This document shows positions 1-7,667 of a stretch of 64,000 nt of DNA, piece after piece. This DNA is from Thermogemmatispora onikobensis (GTDB lineage: Bacteria > Chloroflexota > Ktedonobacteria > Ktedonobacterales > Ktedonobacteraceae), in NCBI RefSeq assembly GCF_001748285.1, contig NZ_BDGT01000007.1, forward strand, positions 1 through 64,000. The letters are read 5' to 3'. The notes under the pieces are model-generated. The model had not been told where the DNA came from and searched no databases. It saw only the letters and a program-made list of their open reading frames with translations. The translations under genes and the position numbers were made by a program. Each line of letters begins with the position of its first letter. The first letter of the stretch is position 1.

Positions 1-203
1 TTCCCTTATGATACTGCAAAAGATCGCTGACCGCCTGCTATCGTCAAAGATGGAACGCGCGACGCTTCCCCGCTGTCGCGACGGCACTTCTCCCTCAGCA
101 AAATTGAGGCAAGACACCACCCAGTTGTAAGGTTCTCCCTGTTTCGCTGTTGCTTTCCGCACAAGCAAGTGGGTAAGAAAGAGCGTCAGAGAAGCAGGAA
201 GAG
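1..203. other. Window edge, no gene recognised
   Basis: No open reading frame with convincing coding character lies here. A plus-strand intrinsic terminator follows at once, so the stretch is probably the 3' end of a plus-strand gene or small RNA that begins outside the window. I could not match it to a known RNA family by eye. Confidence 0.3.
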
Positions 204-234
204 GGGCGTGCCGCGTGGGCAACGCCCTTTTTTT
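204..234 (+). terminator. Intrinsic terminator before the amidohydrolase gene
   Basis: GGGCGT (204-209) pairs with ACGCCC (222-227) and seven T residues follow directly (228-234). Inner GCC/GGC pairs extend the stem. It would end a plus-strand transcript entering from the left. It also argues against starting the next gene at the upstream GTG near 169, because that frame would read through the terminator. Confidence 0.75.
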
Positions 235-270
235 GTAGCTTCGGTCACCCTTCTAGAAGCGCAGCAGAGC

Positions 271-1128
271 ATGATCATTGATTTCCATACCCACCTCTTC
301 CCTCCTCATATTTGTCAGCAACGTGAGCGCTACTGCGAGCGCGACCCCTGGTTCCGGACACTCTATGCCAATCCTCGCGCTCAGCTGGCCACAGCTGAGG
401 ACCTGATCGCGGAAATGGATGAGGCAGGCGTGGATGCTTCTGTGGCCTTCTCCTTCGGCTGGACCGATCCGGGCCTGATTGAAGAAGGGAACAGCTACGT
501 TCTCGATGCTATGCGGCGCTATCCGGGCCGCATCTATGGCATGGCGGTCATCTTGCCTACAGCAGGGAGGAGGGCAGTGCATGAGTTGGCACGCTGCGCC
601 CAGGCGGGCATGATCGGCATGGGCGAACTCATGCCCCACGGCCAGGGCTATCGCCTGAGCGACACTCATTTGCTGGCCCCTCTCATTGAGGTAGTGCGCC
701 ACTATCGCTTGCTGGTCCTCTCCCACTGCAGCGAGCCAGTGGGCCACCTCTATCCTGGCAAAGGCGATGTCTCTGTAGCCGACGTGGTCGCCTTTCTGAC
801 GGCTTTTCCTGACGTCCGCTTCGTCGCAGCCCATTGGGGTGGGGGCCTACCCTTTTATACGTTGATGCCAGAGGTGCAGCAAGCCTGTTCCCTGGTGTGG
901 TATGATACTGCTGCAACGGTCTTCCTCTACCGTCCAGCTATCTTCCCGACGGTGGCCAGACTGGTAGGTGCCGAGCACATTCTCTTTGCCAGCGATTATG
1001 CCTTGCTGCGCCAGCGCCGCGTCATCGAGCATATTCAGCAGGCCGGCCTCCGCGCCGATGAGCTGACCAAAATCCTGGGCGAAAACGCACGCCTCCTGCT
1101 CGGCCTGCCTGAGCAACCTGCCCGCTGA
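271..1128 (+). CDS. Amidohydrolase-family metal-dependent hydrolase
   Basis: A 285-residue TIM-barrel hydrolase of the amidohydrolase-2 type. The N terminus carries the HxH metal motif (His6, His8 in IDFHTHLFPP). Later metal-ligand-like positions are LSHCSEPVGH, FVAAHWGGG and the C-terminal FASDYAL aspartate. Members of the family cleave C-N or C-O bonds or decarboxylate; I cannot name a substrate. The ATG at 271 is chosen because the frame opens further upstream only by crossing a terminator, and family proteins begin just before the HxH strand. It stands alone, with a CCAG microsatellite behind it and an unrelated MBL hydrolase next. Confidence 0.85.
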   Translation: MIIDFHTHLFPPHICQQRERYCERDPWFRTLYANPRAQLATAEDLIAEMDEAGVDASVAFSFGWTDPGLIEEGNSYVLDAMRRYPGRIYGMAVILPTAGRRAVHELARCAQAGMIGMGELMPHGQGYRLSDTHLLAPLIEVVRHYRLLVLSHCSEPVGHLYPGKGDVSVADVVAFLTAFPDVRFVAAHWGGGLPFYTLMPEVQQACSLVWYDTAATVFLYRPAIFPTVARLVGAEHILFASDYALLRQRRVIEHIQQAGLRADELTKILGENARLLLGLPEQPAR

Positions 1129-1143
1129 TGCCGCAAGAGGAGG

Positions 1144-1161
1144 CCAGCCAGCCAGCCAGCC
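1144..1161. repeat. CCAG tetramer microsatellite
   Basis: Four exact CCAG units plus CC lie between two plus-strand genes. This is one of many short tandem repeats in the gaps of this window. Confidence 0.8.
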
Positions 1162-1239
1162 TACCTGTCAGTTGATAGCAAGAACTAGAAAAGATACAGC
1201 AAAAGCAAGAGATATCAGAACAGGTCTGGTAGAGAGTCT

Positions 1240-2229
1240 ATGCGCGTCATTTCTCTGGGGAGTGGGAGCAGTGGCAACGCCTTGCTCATCGAGGCAGGCC
1301 CTAACGGACGAACCAGGCTCCTGATCGATGCTGGCTTGCCCTGTCGCACACTGATCAACCGTCTCCATCTGGCTGGCGTTTCTCCCGCCCAGATACTTGC
1401 TGTTCTCCTCACTCACGAACATGATGACCACACAATGGCCCTTCCCACGCTGCTGAGGCGCTACGATCCTCTCGTCATCGCTGACCCTGCCACTCTGGCA
1501 GCTCTGGTGGACAACTCGCGGCAGGGGCAGGAACCGAACACGACAGCTGGCAGCCGACCTGACGCAGCACAACCTCGCTTTCACCGTCCAGGAGAAGAAT
1601 ACCCTGTCAGACAAGGACAGGATGAGCAACAGCGTGCTCGTGTAGAGAGAGGGAGAGCCTCATCGCAGCCCTTGCGACGAACACTGGCATTGCCCGCTGG
1701 CAGCTCCTGCCTGCTTGGCGATATCGAGATCGTTTCCTTCCCGGTCCCTCACGATGCCGCGGCTCCCTGTGGCTACTTGCTCTCTGCCGGAGGATGTCGA
1801 GTCTGTGTGGTAGTAGATAGCGGCTCCGTCACCCCAATCATGCTAGAGGCCATGCGTCAGGCCGACCTGCTGATTCTAGAGGCCAATCACGATCGCGAAA
1901 GGCTCCTGCGTGGTCCCTACTCCTATGCCCTCAAGATGCGTATTCTCAGCCCTACTGGTCATCTCTCTAACGAGCAGGCAGCCCAGGCGATCCTGCAAAC
2001 CTGGCGTGCCGATGGCCTGCGCTGGATCTGGCTGGCTCATCTGAGCCAGGTCAACAATACGCCGCACCTGGCTTTACGTAGCGTCCAGCGTTACCTGGCG
2101 GAGGCCGGCGCCACCTTACAGCAGGTCCACCTGGCGACGCTGCCCCGCGCAATGGGAGCGGCCTGGGATTCGACCCGCCTCTGGCACGATGAATACTGGT
2201 GGCGCTGCGAAACCCTGGGTGAGCGATAA
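1240..2229 (+). CDS. MBL-fold metallo-hydrolase, WalJ/YycJ-like
   Basis: A 329-residue metallo-beta-lactamase-fold protein. The N terminus (ISLGSGSSGNALLIE) and the metal motif HEHDDH at residues 59-64 are typical of the WalJ/YycJ group, whose members are exonuclease-like hydrolases linked to wall stress and DNA repair in Firmicutes. Further ligand-like positions are VPHDAAAPCGY and the aspartate in VVDSGS. Family members are nearer 260 residues. The excess is a hydrophilic insert at about residues 86-145, rich in R, Q, P and S, between the first and second metal regions. It is convergent with the cyclase gene, 32 bp apart. Function is inferred from the family. Confidence 0.85.
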   Translation: MRVISLGSGSSGNALLIEAGPNGRTRLLIDAGLPCRTLINRLHLAGVSPAQILAVLLTHEHDDHTMALPTLLRRYDPLVIADPATLAALVDNSRQGQEPNTTAGSRPDAAQPRFHRPGEEYPVRQGQDEQQRARVERGRASSQPLRRTLALPAGSSCLLGDIEIVSFPVPHDAAAPCGYLLSAGGCRVCVVVDSGSVTPIMLEAMRQADLLILEANHDRERLLRGPYSYALKMRILSPTGHLSNEQAAQAILQTWRADGLRWIWLAHLSQVNNTPHLALRSVQRYLAEAGATLQQVHLATLPRAMGAAWDSTRLWHDEYWWRCETLGER

Positions 2230-2261
2230 GCGATCTTCTACCACCCACTGTGCGCGAGTCG

Positions 2262-5200
2262 CTATCGCAGCTCTTGCAGAGCATTGTTGACTCGCTCCCT
2301 ATCGCGTACAGCGTGCAAGGCCGTAAAGAAGCCCAGCGCCTGCGTAAAGTAGCGACGGGCCAGCTCGCGCCACCGTCTCGCGGCATCGGGGAGCTGAGCG
2401 CTGGCCGCCTGTCTCCGATGCAGCTCGCCCAGGTAGTAGAGGGTCTGGCCACGTTCCCAGGGGAGGTCGAGACGCTCAAAAAGCGCTAAGGCTTGCTGCA
2501 GAGAGGTCCGCGCCTCCTCCCAGCGCTGCAGAGCCAGGGCCATACGGCCCTGTGCGCGCCAGGCTCGGCCCTCGGCCTTCGCCGCCTGCGACCGGCGGGC
2601 TGCCGCCAGCGCACGCTGACACCACGTGGCCTGCTCCTCAGCCGAGGCGCCAATCTGAACCAGAAGCTCGGCCAGGAGGGCCTGCTGCTCTGGTCGCACG
2701 AAAGGCTCGTGACGTCGAATCTCCTCCCTGAGCGTCTCCGCTGCCCCGCCCCAGTCTTCGTGCGCAAGCTGCAGAACTAATTCCAGATCCAGGCGCAGCA
2801 GACGAGAGCTTGCCTGCTCACCGAGAAGCTTCAGGCGACGCAGGTAGCGCTCCCCACTCCCGTAGTCACCCGTCTGGTAGGCAATCATCACCAGATGCTT
2901 CAGGGCGTCGATCTCCCACATCTCTTCAAGCTGGTATTGCTCGATCAGTTGCAGCGCCTTCTGCGCCGCCTCACGCGCATCATCCCAGCGCTCCCATTCG
3001 TACCAGACGTGGATGCGCCCCAGCATACTCAGCAGGAGCAACGACGGGCTTTCCATCGTCTGGGCAACCTGCCACGACTCACCGAACCAGCGCGCCGCCG
3101 TTGGATAGTCACAGATAAAAAAGTGCACCCATCCCAGAGAATAGTAGAGATCGTGCAGCTCCTGTCGATCCTGACGCCCCTGCTGACGAGTAATCTGGGC
3201 CTGAAGCTGCTGACGCTGGTGCTGAGTGCGATGAGCTTCCGCATAGTCGCAGAGCTTCATATAGATCCCCCCGAGCGCATCGAGAGACAGCCAAAGCGCT
3301 TCCACATCCTGAGCCTCCTCGGCCAGGCGCCGCGCCTCGCGGGCGCTCGTGAGGGCTTGCTCCGCCTGCCTGGCTCGCTCGTCGACGTCATTGGGGTCAT
3401 CCTCCCGTTGGCACATATACCACAGAGCCAGATAAGTCAGAAAGACGGAGCGGTCACCCTGATCTTCTGCGAGGGCCAGACCGGCATCGATGTAGGCACG
3501 CACCTCATCCATATCGGGGGGAGCGTCGTGCCACGGCCCCCAGCGTGTTGCCAGCTCGGCCAGACTATCGTAAAGATAAAGGAGATCAGCCGAAGGCGGC
3601 TCAGCTTCGGCTTCCAGCAGCTGGAGTGCCAGCCGGTAAGCCTGCCAGGCTTCCTTGAGATTGGCGCGCTGTGTGAAGGCATCGCCTAGCTTCTCATGCA
3701 TGCGCGCCAGTGCACGGCGGTCTGCTCCACTCTCATTCAACAGCTCCAAGGCATCGCTGTAAGCCTGGATGGCCCGAATCGTATAGTAGCTGCGCAGCGC
3801 CTGATCGCCAGCGCTCGTCAAGTAAGCCGTCGCTCGCTGACGCAGCTCCTGCAGCGTCAGCGCTGGCTCTGTTTCCTCGGCCAGACCGGCCAGCAGACTG
3901 GGCGTCCAGTTAGCGGCTGCCTGCTGGTAATGATAAGCCAGCAGCTCAACGAAGCGATCAGTGCGCCCGTCGACCTGCTCTTCCAGCCAGCGTGCCAGCT
4001 GGGCATGACTCAGAGCACGATGCGCCCGCGAAAGCGTGTGATAGACCACATCGCGCGTCAGAATATGCTTGAAGCTAAAGACCCGATCGTTCTCAACAGG
4101 GCTACGATCGCGCCGCTCCGACTCAGAGATGAAGTCGCGCGTGATCAGCGACTCCAGCGTCTGCAGGAGCGTCTCCTCATCCAGGTCAGCGGTCAGCTCG
4201 CGCAAGCCCGAGAGCCAGAAGGTGCGCCCGATGATCGCCGCCTTTTGTAAGACATGCTTTTCGACCGGACTGAGCAAATCGATGCGCGCCGCCAGCACCC
4301 CCTGGATAGTATCGGGAACCCGCGGCAAGGGCAGCGTATAATGGAGGTCCAGCAGAGCATCATCGGGAGGCCCTGCCGGGCTGGCCAATTCGCTGAGAAG
4401 ATGCTCCTTCTCGCGGGCCACGCGCCAGCTATCCTGCTCATAGACCAGAATCTCCTGGTCAATGAACATGCGGATCAGCTCCTCCACAAAGAAAGGATTG
4501 CCTTCAGCCCGGGACAGGATCGTGTGACAGAGAGCCTCTGGCAGCTCGGTGTTCTTCAGCAAAGCGCGCACCAGCTCCTTGCTTTCCTCGGCGGAGAGAG
4601 CCTCCAGCACAATCGTCGTAAAATTGCGCTGTCCCCCACCCCAATCCTGGCGCCGCTCCAGAAACTCGGGCCGTGCGGGGCAGAGCAAGAGAAGCGGAAC
4701 GTTGCTCAGCCGCCCCATCAGGTGCTCCAGCAGATCGAGCAAAGCCTCATCCGCCCATTGGAGATCATCGATGACGAGGATGAGCGGCTGCTGCTGAGCC
4801 AGCGCGGCCAGGAAGATGCGCCAGGAACGCAGTAAGGTCATCTGAGTGCCACTCTGCTCCAGATTGCGCGTATGGGCCATGCGCTGCCGCTCGCGCCGCT
4901 CACCGCCCGGCAACGTTATCGACCGCCCGAGGTGGCGCCCGACACTCAGCAGGATAGCCTCAGCCACATCCGCAGCATCTTCTTTGTGCCCGGTCCTCTC
5001 CAATACTTCGCTGACGAAGGCCGTGAAACGTCGATGGATATCCTCATCGCTCTCGTTATATTGCACCTGGAGCAAGGCCCGAAGAATCTCGATCAGCGGC
5101 CAGTAGGTGATACCCTCTCCGTAAGGAGGGCAGCGCCCATGCATCACCAGAGGCGCCGGCACTTGATCCGTGCCTGTCGTACTGCGAGCTTTCTCCTGCT

Positions 5201-6299
5201 CGCGTTCGATGAACTCGTGCACCAGGCGCGACTTGCCAATGCCCGAGGGACCCAGCAACGTGATCAAATGAGGCTGACACTCGGCCAATACACGAGCATA
5301 AGTTGCATGCATCAAGGTCAGTTCCAACGAGCGCCCAATCAACGGGGCCAGCAGACCGCGGCGGGCGCGTGCTACCAGTGAACTGGCAGGCTGCTCGTCC
5401 GCCAGGCCCAGCACTACCCAGGCCCGGCTTGGCTCCGCCTTCCCCTTGAGCTGCAAGGGGGCCAGCGGGCGAAAGCGGAAGACCTCACGCGTGGCCAGAT
5501 AGGTGCGCTCTCCTACCAGGATAGTGTCGGGACTGGCCACCTGCTGCAGGCGCGCGGCGAGATTGACCGCCTCGCCTGTCACCAGAAAATCACGGCGGCT
5601 GCTGAGGCTACCATCAGGCCCAGGCGTGGCTACCTCGCCGGTATTGATTCCGATACGCATCTGGAGAAGCACAGCCTCTGGGTCGCGCTGGCGACGCTCC
5701 TGGTTGAAGCGCACCAGCGCCGCTTGCATGTCGAGTGCGGCCCGAATGGCCCGGTCGGGATCATCTTCGTGCGCCAGCGGCAGGCCAAAGACAGCCATGA
5801 CGGCATCCCCGATATATTTCTCGACAGTACCGCCGTGGCGGCGAATCTGCTCTGTCATCAAGGTGAAATAGCCGGCAAGGATGGCCCGTAGATCCTCTGG
5901 ATCAAGGCGATCGGCCAGCGGCGTCGAACCGATAATGTCAGCGAACATCACCGTCACCACACGCCGCTCTTCGGGCGTCCTCAAGGCGGGCCGCGGCGTA
6001 GACGCCTGCTCCACAGTCGGCTCCAGCGCGGACATCGGTGCCGGCAGCTGAGGTAACGCCTCGGACCCCGGCCACCCCTCTCCTCCACTGCGAAAGGCTG
6101 GCACCGGCCAGGGCGAGGTCTCCGCTGGCTCCTGCTCATGCCCCTTCTGGCTCTGAAGCCGTCCACATTCGATGCAGAAGCGAGCCACTGGAGGGTTGGC
6201 CGTACCACAGTATGGGCAGATCAGGAAGCGAAGGCCGCAGGCAAAGCAGAATTTGGCATGCGACGGATTCTGCGTCTGACAGCGCGGACAGCGCAGCAT
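2262..6299 (-). CDS. Zinc ribbon-class III cyclase-AAA ATPase-TPR regulator
   Basis: A 1,345-residue multidomain signalling protein. Two zinc ribbons start it (Cys4/7/18/21 and Cys28/31/42/45). A proline-rich linker follows, then a class III adenylate/guanylate cyclase domain from about residue 110 with metal aspartates Asp121 (FADIIGST) and Asp165 (EKYIGDAV). A STAND/AAA-type ATPase begins near residue 350 with P-loop GPSGIGKS and Walker B LILVIDDLQWAD. The C-terminal half, about 550 residues, is helical TPR-like repeats rich in A, L, E and R. Similar fusions in actinobacteria and Chloroflexota are thought to be nucleotide-dependent signalling hubs. Whether it makes cAMP cannot be read from sequence, though both metal aspartates are kept. 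No transmembrane segment is visible. Confidence 0.9.
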   Translation of the reverse strand: MLRCPRCQTQNPSHAKFCFACGLRFLICPYCGTANPPVARFCIECGRLQSQKGHEQEPAETSPWPVPAFRSGGEGWPGSEALPQLPAPMSALEPTVEQASTPRPALRTPEERRVVTVMFADIIGSTPLADRLDPEDLRAILAGYFTLMTEQIRRHGGTVEKYIGDAVMAVFGLPLAHEDDPDRAIRAALDMQAALVRFNQERRQRDPEAVLLQMRIGINTGEVATPGPDGSLSSRRDFLVTGEAVNLAARLQQVASPDTILVGERTYLATREVFRFRPLAPLQLKGKAEPSRAWVVLGLADEQPASSLVARARRGLLAPLIGRSLELTLMHATYARVLAECQPHLITLLGPSGIGKSRLVHEFIEREQEKARSTTGTDQVPAPLVMHGRCPPYGEGITYWPLIEILRALLQVQYNESDEDIHRRFTAFVSEVLERTGHKEDAADVAEAILLSVGRHLGRSITLPGGERRERQRMAHTRNLEQSGTQMTLLRSWRIFLAALAQQQPLILVIDDLQWADEALLDLLEHLMGRLSNVPLLLLCPARPEFLERRQDWGGGQRNFTTIVLEALSAEESKELVRALLKNTELPEALCHTILSRAEGNPFFVEELIRMFIDQEILVYEQDSWRVAREKEHLLSELASPAGPPDDALLDLHYTLPLPRVPDTIQGVLAARIDLLSPVEKHVLQKAAIIGRTFWLSGLRELTADLDEETLLQTLESLITRDFISESERRDRSPVENDRVFSFKHILTRDVVYHTLSRAHRALSHAQLARWLEEQVDGRTDRFVELLAYHYQQAAANWTPSLLAGLAEETEPALTLQELRQRATAYLTSAGDQALRSYYTIRAIQAYSDALELLNESGADRRALARMHEKLGDAFTQRANLKEAWQAYRLALQLLEAEAEPPSADLLYLYDSLAELATRWGPWHDAPPDMDEVRAYIDAGLALAEDQGDRSVFLTYLALWYMCQREDDPNDVDERARQAEQALTSAREARRLAEEAQDVEALWLSLDALGGIYMKLCDYAEAHRTQHQRQQLQAQITRQQGRQDRQELHDLYYSLGWVHFFICDYPTAARWFGESWQVAQTMESPSLLLLSMLGRIHVWYEWERWDDAREAAQKALQLIEQYQLEEMWEIDALKHLVMIAYQTGDYGSGERYLRRLKLLGEQASSRLLRLDLELVLQLAHEDWGGAAETLREEIRRHEPFVRPEQQALLAELLVQIGASAEEQATWCQRALAAARRSQAAKAEGRAWRAQGRMALALQRWEEARTSLQQALALFERLDLPWERGQTLYYLGELHRRQAASAQLPDAARRWRELARRYFTQALGFFTALHAVRDRERVNNALQELR

Positions 6300-6595
6300 G
6301 ATCTCTGTACTCTTTCTAAACTCCTGCTCGTTGCTCTCGCTAGCACAGGAGACTCTTTCTCGCTCTCAGGCTTGCTCTGACGATGGCGTAAGGCAAATCT
6401 CTCGCTGTATTCTACTATATTTCGCTGACTGAGAGATAGCAGTTTTTGAGTAAGCACTGGAGCCTGCCGGCAAAGCAAGAGCTGCTCACCACCAACAGTA
6501 GAAGGTGAACCTGGACCCGCATACTCCTCCCGCCCAGCTTGACGAACCGGGCAGATTTGCGTACTATGAGGCGGATGGAAGGGAGAAGTATACGT

Positions 6596-7171
6596 ATGCA
6601 AGCGGATTTTCGTGTCGAGAGTCGCAGTTATGATGGAGTGCTGCGCGGCACCTGGCGTGCCTGGCGCCTCTCTCCAGAGGTGCAGCTGAGCGATCCTCCA
6701 ACGGCCTCGCCAGGTGCCGACTGCCTGCGTCTCTGGCTGCCCGCAGGAACGCTGATGGAGTGGACCACCGGAACACGCCCACTGCGCCATCATTGTCTCC
6801 AGTTCTTCTGGCCGGAGCGCTGGTATATGTTGAGCGCCTTCTACAATGGCTGCGATCTGCTCTATACGTATGCGACCATCATCTTGCCACCAACAATCGA
6901 GGTGGCAGGTGTGCGCTACGTCGACCTCGACTTGACAATGCTGGTGCGCCCTGACCTGTCCTACGAGGTGCTGACGCAGGCCGAGTTCGATCATATGGTT
7001 GAGCTGCTCGACTATAGCGAGGAGACGCGCATTGGGGCCTTGCTGGCCCTGCGCACCCTGACGAATGCGGCCCAAATCGGAACGGGCCTCTTTCGCCTGA
7101 TCCCTCAGCGCCTCCTCCAAACCGATTTCCAGCGCCATGACTGTCTATCGCAGCAGCATGGCCTGAGCTGA
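6596..7171 (+). CDS. DUF402 family protein
   Basis: A 191-residue protein with the DUF402 (FomD-like) barrel. Recognisable segments are the strand around WFWPERWYMLSAFYN, the acidic YVDLDLTMLVRP stretch and the QAEFDHMVE helix. Characterised relatives hydrolyse phosphate or nucleoside diphosphate/triphosphate esters, with the Asp/Glu cluster binding metal. The ATG at 6596 is preferred over an upstream TTG/ATG run because AAGGGAG sits about 10 nt before it. It is divergent from the cyclase gene across about 300 bp. No functional partner is obvious. Confidence 0.8.
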   Translation: MQADFRVESRSYDGVLRGTWRAWRLSPEVQLSDPPTASPGADCLRLWLPAGTLMEWTTGTRPLRHHCLQFFWPERWYMLSAFYNGCDLLYTYATIILPPTIEVAGVRYVDLDLTMLVRPDLSYEVLTQAEFDHMVELLDYSEETRIGALLALRTLTNAAQIGTGLFRLIPQRLLQTDFQRHDCLSQQHGLS

Positions 7172-7667
7172 GTGAGTGGCCGGTCGCCCACTACCGACCG
7201 ACCGCTGCTCTCCCGCCGTGCCAGCGCAGCCAGGGCGGGAGACTCCACTCAGCACCAGCCAGCCAACCCAACCAGCCAGGCCGCTATCCTCAGCGTCATT
7301 CTCACTCCACAGCCTGCCTGCCTGGCCTGGCTCGCTCACATGCCACGCCACCAGCCCCTCCCCCTGTGCTCCCCGCCAGCGGTCAGCTGCTCACTACTGG
7401 CGGCGTGACAGCTCTGCCCCCTCCCCTCTCTCCTCGGGCCAAGGAGATCTTGACTGACTGTCAGTCAGATTTTCTCAGAGGCCCTGAAGGCGCTTGGGAA
7501 GTGGCACGGGGCGCCGAAGGCATGCCTGAAGAGCGAGTCGGATTATGCTATACTTACCTACACTATAGAGATATGTCGGCTCTTCACTGTGGCTGCATTG
7601 CTTTGCCCAAAATCATGCGACGTTGGCATGATCCAGTGTATTGAGCGAAAGGAAGGAGGTACACTCA
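7172..7667. other. 500-bp gap with operator-like palindrome
   Basis: No coding ORF is convincing here. The left part is C-rich low-complexity DNA with ACCG and CCAG-like repeats. The right part holds an operator-like palindrome (7451-7467), possible -10 sequences near 7549 (TATACT) and a strong Shine-Dalgarno for the next gene. Confidence 0.6.
7451..7467. promoter_or_regulatory. TetR-type operator candidate
   Basis: TGACTGAC-T-GTCAGTCA is a perfect 8-bp inverted repeat about one central base. It lies about 200 bp before the GMC oxidoreductase and about 80 bp before a TATACT hexamer at 7549. Odd-centred palindromes of this kind are typical TetR-family sites. No TetR gene is in the window. Confidence 0.5.

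Noticed and set aside
169-270. Longer amidohydrolase start at 169
   Set aside because: The region includes a terminator and no family sequence.
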